Below, piece by piece: positions 26,965 through 35,038 of a stretch of 64,000 nucleotides of DNA (positions are counted from its first letter, which is position 1; the number at the start of each line of letters is the position of its first letter). Made by a program: the position numbers and the translations under genes. Origin of the DNA: Ardenticatenales bacterium (GTDB lineage Bacteria > Chloroflexota > Anaerolineae > Promineifilales > Promineifilaceae); contig JACKBM010000004.1 of NCBI GenBank assembly GCA_020634575.1, positions 124,001 through 188,000 of the forward strand, written 5' to 3'. The notes under the pieces are model-generated. The model had not been told where the DNA came from. It made no database searches and saw only the letters and a list, made by a program, of their open reading frames with translations.

Positions 26965-27939
26965 ATGGCAACTGAAAACCACGAGACCTTTGACGACTTC
27001 AAAAACAGCTTTTCTTATGGCAGCCGGCCCGACCTGAACTTCAAGTTCCTGAAATCGCTTTCGGAAGAAGAGGCGGCCGCCTTTTTCCAGGGGTTACTCT
27101 GGAAACTCGGTGATTTTATCAATGACGGCGATGGCGCCGCTCTGGTCGAGCATCTGCGCGCCGGCCAGCAACTGGGCTACGCTGCACCTTCGTCGTATGC
27201 CTATGACGAGGGGCCGTTTGTGCGGCTGACCCGGCCGGTAGCTGAATCGCGCCTGGCCCTGATCACATCCACAGGCCACTTCCCGGCCGATCAGGACCCG
27301 GAACCGTTCGGCGTCAAAGGGATGACCCAGGCTGAGGCCATCGAACGCATCAGCGACTTTACGCGCTCAGCGCCAGAGCTCACCCCAATCCCCATTGATC
27401 TGCCGGCTGAGGACCTGGCCGTCCGCCACGGCGGCTACGATATCCGCGGCGCTCAGGCGGATCGCAACACCTCACTCCCCCTGGATCGCCTGCGCGAACT
27501 GGCCGCAGCTGGCTGGCTCAAGCTCCACGAAACGGCCTACTCCTTCGTCGGCGCCGCTGCCCAGATGCGTATCCTCAATAAAACGGGACCGGAGTGGGTT
27601 GAGCAGTTCAAACAGGCGGGCATTGAGGGTGCCCTGCTCATCCCGGTCTGACCGGTCTGTCACATGTCCGTCGGACATGTCGCCCGTCTGCTGGAAGAAG
27701 CTGGCATTGCCACCGTCGTGATTGCGGCAGACCCGTTCCGGCCGCGCCTCGAGGTGATGGCGCTGCCCCGCCTGCTGCTCACGCCCCACCCGATGGGTCG
27801 GGTCCTGGGCGCGCCGGGGGATGTCGCCCGGCAAACTGAGGTCCTGCAAACGGCCCTGCGTTTGCTCGATGAGGCCGAAAAGGGCCAGACGATCATCACC
27901 ATGCCGGGCCAATACCGGTTACCACCCCATTTCGAATGA
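26965..27939 (+). CDS. GrdB-family selenoprotein with in-frame UGA (Sec229)
   Basis: A protein of the glycine/sarcosine/betaine reductase selenoprotein B family, 324 residues when the TGA at 27649-27651 is read as selenocysteine. Before it come RHGGYDIRGAQADRNTSLPL, LDRLRELAAAG and ETAYSFVGA, and after it HVARLLEEAGIATVVI, PRLLLTPHPMGRVLGAPGD and a conserved Gln. The site reads LLIPV-U-PVCHMSVGH, so Sec229 and Cys232 form a UxxC redox pair where relatives have Sec or Cys. The same frame stays open for 96 codons after the TGA, and both halves match one family. A SECIS-like hairpin follows. No grdA or grdC is nearby, so the activity is probably not glycine reduction. It overlaps the CHAD gene by ATGA. 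Confidence 0.9.
27662..27680 (+). promoter_or_regulatory. Bacterial SECIS-like hairpin
   Basis: A perfect 8-bp stem, acatgtcc / ggacatgt, with loop GTC lies inside the coding frame, with 18 bases between the UGA and the first loop base. Known bacterial SECIS elements sit within roughly 16-37 bases of the UGA and have a G at the start of the apical loop, as here. It would recruit SelB with Sec-tRNA. Confidence 0.75.
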
Positions 27940-28871
27940 CCGAAGAACCACTTACATTTGCCCAATATGTGCTGGCAACCGGTGAAGAGCCGGTTGCCGG
28001 CTGCTGTCGCCTCCTCCTGGCGTATCTGGCTGAAAATTGCGCGCTACTGCAAGATGACGAGATGGATTTGGACCTGGCGGTTCATGAGGCGCGCAAAAAT
28101 GTCAAACGGATGCGGGCTTTTCTGCGGCTGATCCGGCCGGTTATCGGCGAACCAGCCTTCCAACGGGTCAACGACCAACTCCAGGGCTCCGCTCACTTGC
28201 TGGCCCCCATGCGCGACCAGGCCGTCCTCATCGAGACAGTCGCCAATCTGCGGCTGGAAACTGGCCTCGAACTGAGCCATTTCCGCCACACCCTGGTGCT
28301 CCTCACTGAGGCGTACCAGGCGACCCGTGCGGATTTTGTGGCTGATGCCGGCCGCATCCCGGCGATTCTGGGGATCTGGCAGGCGGTGCGGGACGAGATC
28401 CTGGCGCTCCCGCTTGGCAAAGGGGGCTGGAACGCCTTACAGCCCGGCTTCAGCCGCAGCTACACGCGCGGCCGCCAGCGCATGTTTGCCGCCTATGCGC
28501 AACCGGCCAATGGGGAATTGTTTCATGAGTGGCGCAAACGGGTTAAGGATATGTGGCACCAGCTGGAAATCCTGGCGCCAGCCGCGCCGGACACGCTGCT
28601 GACAGAAGCGGAAGCATACCATCAGCTTTCCAGCCTGCTGGGCGACGCCCACGATCTGCTGGTCCTGCGCGAAACCATCCTGGCCGCTGAAACCGTCTTC
28701 AACGCCGATCCCGATATCGCCTTGCTCCTCACCCTGGCGGCCACGCGCCAGCAACAGCTGGAAAACGAGGCCGCGCACTGGGGCCTGAAGCTATACGGCA
28801 CCAAACCAGCCGCTTTTGTCAGGCGCCTTGGCAGTTTTTATCGGGGCTGGGTTGAGACCAGCCAGAGCTAG
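27936..28871 (+). CDS. CHAD-domain protein
   Basis: A 311-residue conserved-histidine alpha-helical domain protein. The two repeated halves each carry basic His-rich helices: VHEARKNVKRMRAFLRL near 48-65 and FHEWRKRVKDMWHQLEIL near 193-210, with LGDAHDLLVLRE after the second. CHAD proteins bind polyphosphate through these lysines, arginines and histidines. Many are partnered with CYTH triphosphatases, but none is seen here. Its ATG overlaps the selenoprotein stop (ATGA), which indicates translational coupling. The 3' end overlaps the convergent PIG-L gene by four bases. Confidence 0.9.
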   Translation: MTEEPLTFAQYVLATGEEPVAGCCRLLLAYLAENCALLQDDEMDLDLAVHEARKNVKRMRAFLRLIRPVIGEPAFQRVNDQLQGSAHLLAPMRDQAVLIETVANLRLETGLELSHFRHTLVLLTEAYQATRADFVADAGRIPAILGIWQAVRDEILALPLGKGGWNALQPGFSRSYTRGRQRMFAAYAQPANGELFHEWRKRVKDMWHQLEILAPAAPDTLLTEAEAYHQLSSLLGDAHDLLVLRETILAAETVFNADPDIALLLTLAATRQQQLENEAAHWGLKLYGTKPAAFVRRLGSFYRGWVETSQS

Positions 28872-29710
28872 GGAAAAAGCGAGCTCGCCCAGTTGGCACG
28901 CAGCGCACCATCCGGCTCCGGGTACACCTGGACAAACTGCTCGTAACCATTAAATTCCAGCATCATCTCCGGGGGGATTTTGCCAAACTCGTCATCCTCG
29001 CCAAACTGGGTGCGGTGGGCTGCCAGCGCCTGGTTTTTGAGGTCGACATATGGCCGTACATCCAACTGATGCGTGATCTCCTGTTCGATGGCAACCTGCT
29101 CCGGCCGGGGTTCCTCGCTGAAGAAACCTTCCCCCTCGATGTACCCAGCCGCCTTGGCCGCCAGGGCAATTTCCCGGAATCGGGTGAAAAGGAAAACGGA
29201 CTGATACAGGCTACTGGCCTGGAAGGCGGCGCCGCGCTCCGGAAAACGGGCCGGATCAGCGGCCTGGTAAAAGGCCGCGGTGGCGTGCTGGCCAGTCGTC
29301 ACATGGTCCGGGTGGCCATACCAGCCAAACGGTTCAAAGGTCACAAAAACATCCGGCTGGAATTCGCGAATCAGGGCCACCAGGTCGCCGATGACGCGGT
29401 CCGGTTCGGCTTGCAAGAGGCAGCGCGGATCGTCGTTGGCCGGCGTCCCCGCCATACCCGAATCCCGGTAATCCAGAAAGACCAGCTGCTGCACGCCAAT
29501 AATGCGGGCCGCCTCTTCCAGCTCTTTCTGGCGCACCTCGCCCAAATTCTCCGGGGTTGCCAGGACGGGATCGGAGATCTCGCCGGCCTCGCCGCGGGTG
29601 GTGCAAACCAGCATCACCTCATCCCCCTGTTCAATGTAATGAGCCATGGTCCCGGACATCACGCCTTCGTCATCCGGGTGGGCAAATACAGCCATCAACT
29701 TCCGCATCAT
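28868..29710 (-). CDS. PIG-L (LmbE) family deacetylase
   Basis: A zinc-dependent N-acetyl-sugar deacetylase of 280 residues. The metal and catalytic motif is FAHPDDEGVMSG (His11, Asp13, Asp14), with the second zinc-ligand region in WYGHPDHVTTG. Family members deacetylate GlcNAc-type substrates, for example in mycothiol or bacillithiol synthesis (MshB/BshB). At 280 residues with the insert after the GHPDH motif it is closer to the MshB/Mca size class than to small LmbE proteins. GGAG lies about nine bases before the first of two adjacent ATGs. It appears to be a single gene. Confidence 0.9.
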   Translation of the reverse strand: MMRKLMAVFAHPDDEGVMSGTMAHYIEQGDEVMLVCTTRGEAGEISDPVLATPENLGEVRQKELEEAARIIGVQQLVFLDYRDSGMAGTPANDDPRCLLQAEPDRVIGDLVALIREFQPDVFVTFEPFGWYGHPDHVTTGQHATAAFYQAADPARFPERGAAFQASSLYQSVFLFTRFREIALAAKAAGYIEGEGFFSEEPRPEQVAIEQEITHQLDVRPYVDLKNQALAAHRTQFGEDDEFGKIPPEMMLEFNGYEQFVQVYPEPDGALRANWASSLFP

Positions 29711-29800
29711 TCAGTCTCTGCTCCTTGTTTCACCTGTCATGCTGAGCGCAGCGAAGCATCCGCCGCCCAATTTCTGGTTGTACCAGGCAAACGGTATTGC

Positions 29801-30484
29801 TTACTCAATAAATTGTAGTTCGTTGTGTAGTTCGTTCCGATCGCCGGCCGCGACGGGAACGGGCGCCGCCAGCAACTCGCCACAACGGCGGATGGCGGCG
29901 ATGAGACCGTCGGCGCCGTGCCCCTCACGCAGGCCGCTAACCACCAGATCACGCAACGCATCCCATTCTGCCTGGCTCAGAACATCGTCAAGAGATTCGT
30001 CGCCCAGGATCTGAACCTGGCGCTCGTAGAGCGAGAGGTAGATCACCAGGCCGGTGCCGGCGGCAGTGCGGTGGACGCGGAACTGGTAGAACGCCGCCTG
30101 GGCTGCTTCGGCCACCTCGGCGGCCATCTCCTGCCGGCTGATGAAGGGCCGGCGCAGGATCGGCAGATAAGTCGCGGCGATGACGCCGACGATGTAGGTC
30201 ATGACCAGAATCAGGATGATAGCGGTCAGGTTCAGGCCGAACTGATAACCACCGGCCCAATCATTTTCGACCGGCCGGATCTCCTGAAAGCCCAGCCAGG
30301 CAACCGCCAGGCAGCTCAGGGCAAACAGAAAGCCAAAAATACTTTCGGCACGGTCGTACCGGCCGGAAACCGTCGCCACCACCGGCACGATCTCGGCCGC
30401 CGTCTGTGCTTCGGCCTCAGCAATAGCGGCCGCGATGGCCCGCTGTTCTTCCTCGGAAAAATAAGCCGTTGCCAGTTGCATCAT
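29801..30484 (-). CDS. TPM-domain membrane protein (C-terminal partner)
   Basis: A 227-residue protein with a TPM domain split by a membrane hairpin. The start FSEEEQRAIAAAIAEAEAQT and AAEIVPVVA are typical TPM, two hydrophobic helices follow (GFLFALSCLAVAWLGFQ and TAIILILVMTYIVGVIAATY), and the second half has VIYLSLYERQVQILGDESL. This matches YgcG/YgcN-like putative membrane phosphatases. The start ATG is seven bases after the stop of the other TPM gene, so the two form an operon. Confidence 0.85.
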   Translation of the reverse strand: MMQLATAYFSEEEQRAIAAAIAEAEAQTAAEIVPVVATVSGRYDRAESIFGFLFALSCLAVAWLGFQEIRPVENDWAGGYQFGLNLTAIILILVMTYIVGVIAATYLPILRRPFISRQEMAAEVAEAAQAAFYQFRVHRTAAGTGLVIYLSLYERQVQILGDESLDDVLSQAEWDALRDLVVSGLREGHGADGLIAAIRRCGELLAAPVPVAAGDRNELHNELQFIE

Positions 30485-30490
30485 CCCCTC

Positions 30491-31348
30491 CTACCAGCGC
30501 CCACTGGCGCCGCCGCCGCGCGAAAAACCACCGCCCCGCGAGCTGCTGCTGAATGAGCGGCCGCTTGACGAGCGACTCCGAAACGAAGAGCCACCACCGG
30601 AGCGGCGGTATCCGCTCGAACCGCCGGAACTGCCGCCACCGCCCAGGGCGCCCCGGATCAGGTTAAACAAAACCATCGGGATCATCAGGATCCAGACAAA
30701 AATGGAGCTGCAATCGAAGCCGGAGCTACCCGAAGAGTTGCTGGGGCTGACTGTACGTGTGATCGGCTCCCGGGTCGGCACGCTGCCGGCTGAACTTGGC
30801 CGCGGCGTGGGCGCCGGCTCAGCCACGGCCAGCGCCGCCAGCCCTTCAACCCCGTTCACGATGCCGGCCGAATAATTCTCCACCTTAAACTGGGGGATGA
30901 TGTCATTATCCATAATCTTCTGGGCATCGTTGTCAGCGCTCCGGTCCCAATCCGCCCCCAGCTCGATGCGGGCCCAGCGATCATCCCGCGAGACCACCAG
31001 CAGCATCCCCAGGTTCTTCTCCGCGGAGCCGATGCCCCAGATGGAGAACAGAGCCGCGGCATAGCGCTCGATGCTGTAATCCGCCGCGTTCTGGTCCGCC
31101 AGCGAGGGAATCGTGACCACGTAAATGGGGATTTGCTCTTCTTGCCAGAGGGCATTGGCCCGGCTGTTGATGGTAATCTCATCCTGTTCGGTCACCAGGT
31201 CAGCCAGGTCGACGATGAACAGATCATCGGCCGGTGGGTCCGGGAACAACGGCGTCTCGGCCTGGGCCAGAACGGCCGCGGCCGACTGATAGGCAAAAAA
31301 GCTGAGGACCAGGCAAAAATACAGGAATTGCAGTCGAATTCGTTTCAT
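30491..31348 (-). CDS. TPM-domain exported protein with Ser/Gly-rich tail (YgcG-like)
   Basis: A 285-residue membrane protein. A signal peptide (MKRIRLQFLYFCLVLSFFAY) leads to a TPM domain at about 30-160 (FIVDLADLVTEQDE, QEEQIPIYVVTIPSLADQ, NLGMLLVVSRDDRWARIELG). A Pro/Ser linker, one hydrophobic segment (IFVWILMIPMVLFNLI) and a low-complexity tail of Ser, Gly and Arg (SSFRSRSSSG, RGGGFSRGGG) follow, the standard architecture of this family. ATG 31348 has GAGGTAG as RBS and replaces a longer TTG start. TPM domains have been linked to thylakoid biogenesis and phosphatase activity. It is the first gene of the pair. Confidence 0.88.
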   Translation of the reverse strand: MKRIRLQFLYFCLVLSFFAYQSAAAVLAQAETPLFPDPPADDLFIVDLADLVTEQDEITINSRANALWQEEQIPIYVVTIPSLADQNAADYSIERYAAALFSIWGIGSAEKNLGMLLVVSRDDRWARIELGADWDRSADNDAQKIMDNDIIPQFKVENYSAGIVNGVEGLAALAVAEPAPTPRPSSAGSVPTREPITRTVSPSNSSGSSGFDCSSIFVWILMIPMVLFNLIRGALGGGGSSGGSSGYRRSGGGSSFRSRSSSGRSFSSSSRGGGFSRGGGASGRW

Positions 31349-31440
31349 GGCTACCTCACGCAAGGCGACTCCCGCGCTGGCCCCTATCGTACCGCCATAT
31401 GACGGATAGGACGAGGAGACACGCCAGCTGAAAGGATGCC

Positions 31441-31478
31441 GCCAACCCGTCGGGTTGTAGGGAACCCGACGGGTTGGC
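31441..31478. repeat. Palindromic repeat, ACCCGACGGGT family (copy 2)
   Basis: A 16-bp perfect stem, gccaacccgtcgggtt / aacccgacgggttggc, with the 6-base loop gtaggg. It shares the core and the adjacent taacccctcacc with copies 1 and 3. The 31349-31606 gap around it shows no gene. Confidence 0.88.
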
Positions 31479-31606
31479 CGTAACCCCTCACCAGACCATT
31501 TTCAACATCACTTACAGATGTCACTTGTCAGATGGCGTCTGCTCCTGTTACTCTTGGCCTACCGTTAGCGGTGCTGACGTGCCAGTCAGATTCAGGAGGG
31601 TTTCAT

Positions 31607-33511
31607 ATGTCGCGACAGAGAGAACTTCCGTCCCTCTGGGTTTTGGGTCTCATCTCCCTGACAACCCTGTTTGGCCTGCAATTGCTGCGGGCGTTCTTCC
31701 CCCTTACGCTTTACGTTTTGGGCGCCAAGGTTGGCCTGAGCACACCCATTCTGGGCGTCGTTTCCCTGCTCATCTTTTTGACCGCGTTCCTGGCTACGCT
31801 CTGGGGGCGTTGGCTGGGAACGACGACCGTCTTGCTGGGCAGCGCCGCCGGGGTCGGCCTCATCCGCCTCGTCTTACAGCTCTGGCCCGGTGATTCAGTC
31901 ATCAGCTATGGGCTGGGCGCGGCGGGCATTCTGCTGCTGATCGTGTATTTGCCGGCCCAGGCTGCCACCATCCGCTCGCCGCAGGGCGGCTGGCAGTTTG
32001 CCCTGGGCATCGCAGTTGCCGGGTTGTTCGATGTCCTGCTTAAAGGGATGAACGGGGGCGTCGATCTGAGCTGGACGAGCGGCTGGCCTGGCCTTGTTTT
32101 GCTGGGACTGCTGTGGTTGGGTCAGCTGTATTGCTGGTGGCAGGTGCGGCAGGAGAGACCGGCCGGTGGCGCCATTCACCATCCCTGGCCCTGGCTGGGC
32201 CTCGGTCCCTTCTTCTTCATGTACTTCCTGGTCTGGCAAAACGACGGCCGGCTGAACACGCTCAGCGGCTGGGCCGCCCCGGTCACCTTCCTCTGGCTGA
32301 CCATCATGATGTTACTGGGCCTGGCGCTGGTTTACTTCGCGCCACGCCTGGTTGATGATCGGCGAATGACCGCAGGATTGGCGGCGGCGGTATTGCTGCT
32401 CTCCCAGTTCCCCACCTGGCCAACCGGGCTATTGGCGGTCATTTTTGCCGCGCTCGGCTATCTCAGCGGCCTGATGTTGTTGACGATCGCTCTGATGGGG
32501 TTGGCGGGGTCAGCCGCAGGCCGCCAGACGCGCGGTTTGACGGGGCCGCACGGGGTCAGCATGTTGCTGCTGGTTTTGCTGATCTTTATCTACTACGCCG
32601 GCTATGATTTGCCGTTGCCATTCCCCAACAGCAGCCTGCCGGTGATCGCCGCCCTGGTGTTGGGGCTGGCCGGACTACTCGCCCCACCGCTCAACGCCTT
32701 GCCTGAGCCGCCACAGCTGGCTCGCATCTGGTCCCTGAGTTTACTCCTGCTTTTGCCGCTCTACGGTCTGATCAATTACGAAGCGCCGCGAACCTCACCC
32801 AGCAGCACCGACACGATCCGATTCATGACCTATAACGTGCACAATGCGTTTGATAAGGATGGGAACCTCAACCTGGAAGGTGTCGCCCAGACAATTGAAG
32901 CGGCTGGTCCGGTTGACATGGTGGCGCTGCAAGAGGTATCGCGCGGCTGGTTGGTTAACGGCAGCATCGACATGGTGAGCTGGCTGGCCCAGCGGCTGGA
33001 GATGGAGGTCCTGTTTGCCCCCAATGCTGACCCGCTTCTTGGCGTGGCGATCCTGAGCCGGCGCCCAATCACGGCCAGCGGCACCGCCTACTTGCCCCCC
33101 GCTGGCCTGTTGTTCGAGCGCAGTTACTTGTGGGCGGATATCACCATCGGCGGCAGCAGCTACCGGTTGATCAATATCCATGCCCATCATCTGGCTGATG
33201 GCAGCGAAATCCGTCAGGAAGAGATTGCGGCCCTGCTGGCCTTCTGGGCCGACCAGCCCCAAACCATCATCGCCGGCGACTTTAACGCCACCGCGGAGAC
33301 ACCGGAAATCGGCTTGCTGCGGGCGGCAGGTTTCCAGGATGTGCAGGAGCTGGCGGGAGGGACACCGGCCATCACCTTCCCGGATGACGAAGGTGGCAAG
33401 CGGCTCGATTACATCTGGCTGTCACCGGAGCTGACTACGGCTGAGGCCACCCTCAGCGGCGGCACCGTCTCGGACCATCTGGCCCTGAGCACCACCATCG
33501 AGCCGCGCTAA
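31607..33511 (+). CDS. Membrane-anchored endonuclease/exonuclease/phosphatase protein
   Basis: A 634-residue protein. The first 400 residues hold about eleven hydrophobic helices. The C-terminal 240 residues are an EEP domain with metal and catalytic motifs: RFMTYNVHNAFD, DMVALQEVS with the Mg-binding Glu, INIHAHHL, IAGDFNATAETPE, KRLDYIWLS and the terminal VSDHLALS with the general-base His. The ATG at 31607 has AGGAGGG just upstream and is chosen over an earlier in-frame ATG at 31532. EEP enzymes act on phosphodiesters of DNA, inositol or sphingomyelin. The catalytic domain would face outside, but its substrate is not readable. Confidence 0.85.
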   Translation: MSRQRELPSLWVLGLISLTTLFGLQLLRAFFPLTLYVLGAKVGLSTPILGVVSLLIFLTAFLATLWGRWLGTTTVLLGSAAGVGLIRLVLQLWPGDSVISYGLGAAGILLLIVYLPAQAATIRSPQGGWQFALGIAVAGLFDVLLKGMNGGVDLSWTSGWPGLVLLGLLWLGQLYCWWQVRQERPAGGAIHHPWPWLGLGPFFFMYFLVWQNDGRLNTLSGWAAPVTFLWLTIMMLLGLALVYFAPRLVDDRRMTAGLAAAVLLLSQFPTWPTGLLAVIFAALGYLSGLMLLTIALMGLAGSAAGRQTRGLTGPHGVSMLLLVLLIFIYYAGYDLPLPFPNSSLPVIAALVLGLAGLLAPPLNALPEPPQLARIWSLSLLLLLPLYGLINYEAPRTSPSSTDTIRFMTYNVHNAFDKDGNLNLEGVAQTIEAAGPVDMVALQEVSRGWLVNGSIDMVSWLAQRLEMEVLFAPNADPLLGVAILSRRPITASGTAYLPPAGLLFERSYLWADITIGGSSYRLINIHAHHLADGSEIRQEEIAALLAFWADQPQTIIAGDFNATAETPEIGLLRAAGFQDVQELAGGTPAITFPDDEGGKRLDYIWLSPELTTAEATLSGGTVSDHLALSTTIEPR

Positions 33512-33518
33512 GATTTCT

Positions 33519-33580
33519 GGCCGCGAATTACGCGAATTTTCTCTGATTGTTTTTCGCGAAAATTCGCGCCATTCGCGGCC
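33519..33580. repeat. Inverted repeat, CGCGAATT family (copy 1)
   Basis: Arms ggccgcgaattacgcgaatttt and aaaattcgcgccattcgcggcc (two mismatches) around a 17- to 18-base T-rich centre, located eight bases after the EEP gene stop. A second copy is at 61474-61533. Confidence 0.8.
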
Positions 33581-33596
33581 CCTTCCTCTTTAATAT

Positions 33597-34409
33597 TTAC
33601 GGCGAGAATTCTGGTTCCAGGCAGAGCACAGCGGTGTGCTGCGGCTCCAGCAGGGTGAAGCTGACGCAGGCGATGGCGTAGTTCGTGTTGAGCAGGAACT
33701 GGCTGAGCGGCGCGCTGCATTCGTTGTTGGTGCAGTTGGCGATGACCCGATCGTTGACCAGGACACGGTAGTTGTCGAACTCATCGGTGGGTTCTTCCGC
33801 GTTCAGGGCCGCGAGCAGCGCCATAAACTGGTCGTCGACGGCGTTGGCCTGGAAGAGACTGACGATGACCGGGCCCATGTAGCGGCCGGGCAGCGCCTCG
33901 TTGTCCAGATAACCTGCCGTCACCTGGCCCGCGCCAAAGGAAAGGGAATTGGCGCAGTAACCGGCCGGTTCGCCCGCCAGCGCCGGAATGTGCAGGAATA
34001 TCCCCGCCACGTCGGTAATCACGCCGCAATTTTCATGGATCTCGGGCAGCAGCGCCTCTTGTAACGCCGCCCAACTACCGGGCAGATCCGGGGTGGCCGT
34101 TGGTTCCGGCGTATTCGTGGGTGCAGCGGTCGGTTCGGCGGTGGCTGTGGCGGTTGGCGGTGCGGCGGTGGCGGCCGGCTCATCAGTTGGGGCCGCCGTC
34201 GGCGCCGCCGTGGGCGCATCAGTGGCGGCTGGCGCAGCCGTGTTGGTAGGTGCCAGGGTTGGCGCCGCTGTGGGTTCCGCCGTCGGCTCGACGGCAATTT
34301 CGTCCGGTTCAGATACTGCGGCCGTGGCCGTCGGATCCTCGTCTGGCGGTGTGTCGCAGGCCGCCAGCACCAGGCAACAAAGCAGAAGCAAAATGGTTAG
34401 ACGTCTCAT
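33597..34409 (-). CDS. Lipoprotein with Ala/Thr/Pro low-complexity linker
   Basis: A 270-residue lipoprotein. The signal peptide MRRLTILLLLCCLVLAACD ends in lipobox LAAC (Cys18). Residues 25-110 are a low-complexity linker of APTAAPT and TATAEPT units. The C-terminal 150 residues form a globular domain with four or five Cys (ENCGVITDVAG, AGYCANSL, NCTNNECSA, IACVSFTLL, AVLCLEPE), likely disulphide-bonded outside the cell. No family was recognised. It lies alone and probably has no operon partner. Confidence 0.75.
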   Translation of the reverse strand: MRRLTILLLLCCLVLAACDTPPDEDPTATAAVSEPDEIAVEPTAEPTAAPTLAPTNTAAPAATDAPTAAPTAAPTDEPAATAAPPTATATAEPTAAPTNTPEPTATPDLPGSWAALQEALLPEIHENCGVITDVAGIFLHIPALAGEPAGYCANSLSFGAGQVTAGYLDNEALPGRYMGPVIVSLFQANAVDDQFMALLAALNAEEPTDEFDNYRVLVNDRVIANCTNNECSAPLSQFLLNTNYAIACVSFTLLEPQHTAVLCLEPEFSP

Positions 34410-34538
34410 CAGATTTCCCCCTGATTACTGTGAGCGGCCGGCACCCGTAAACAGGGCGCACCAATTGCTCACAAGATGGCAGTATACAGAAATCTGCGCG
34501 TGAGAAACGTCATTTGGGCGACAAATGAGCGACGGATT

Positions 34539-35030
34539 CTATGCGCCAGCCTGACGGCGTGACCCAATAAACGCCTTCACCATTTCCAGCTGGCCCAGAT
34601 GGAACCCTTCATGCCAGTGAAAGCCGGTTACATGCTCGTAGCGGCTCTTTTCGCCACGATAATTGTTATGCGCGCCATCCAGCCAGCCAGCCGCCTTGTC
34701 TGCCAGCGCCGCGCCCATCAACGCCACGCTGTCGTCGAGCCAGGTCAACAGCTGGGGCAGCGGCACAGCCGGGCTAGCCGGCTTGATGGGCGGCGTCCCG
34801 TCGTGATAGAGAGCCCGCACCTCATCCTGCCAATCGTGAGCGCCGGCCAGCGCCTCCAGGGCATGGCTCCGGTTAGCTACGATATGGCCCAGGATCCAGT
34901 TAAAGCAGTTGTGCTCAAAGGGCAGTTGCCAGACAGTTTCCTCGTGGGTCAGGTCATCAGCATAAAAATGGATGATCCGATTGTGAAAGCCATAGTCACT
35001 GATAATCTTTTCTGCTCTGTTTTCACTCAT
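34539..35030 (-). CDS. DinB/YfiT-family protein
   Basis: A 163-residue four-helix-bundle protein of the DinB superfamily. The family triad of His ligands is visible in CFNWILGHIVANRSH (about 45-55) and HWHEGFHLGQLEMVK near the C-terminus. Such proteins bind a divalent metal, and several are thiol-dependent S-transferases. The ATG at 35030 has GAGGATT as RBS and replaces a TTG four codons earlier. It begins nine bases after the DUF899 stop and is translated from the same transcript. Confidence 0.88.
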   Translation of the reverse strand: MSENRAEKIISDYGFHNRIIHFYADDLTHEETVWQLPFEHNCFNWILGHIVANRSHALEALAGAHDWQDEVRALYHDGTPPIKPASPAVPLPQLLTWLDDSVALMGAALADKAAGWLDGAHNNYRGEKSRYEHVTGFHWHEGFHLGQLEMVKAFIGSRRQAGA

Positions 35031-35038
35031 GGTAATCC

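Noticed and set aside
27649..27651. TGA treated as a true stop or as a sequencing error splitting the gene
   Set aside because: Both sides are in the same frame and belong to one family, and the codon falls at the Sec/Cys position with a hairpin after it. Recoding is a better explanation.
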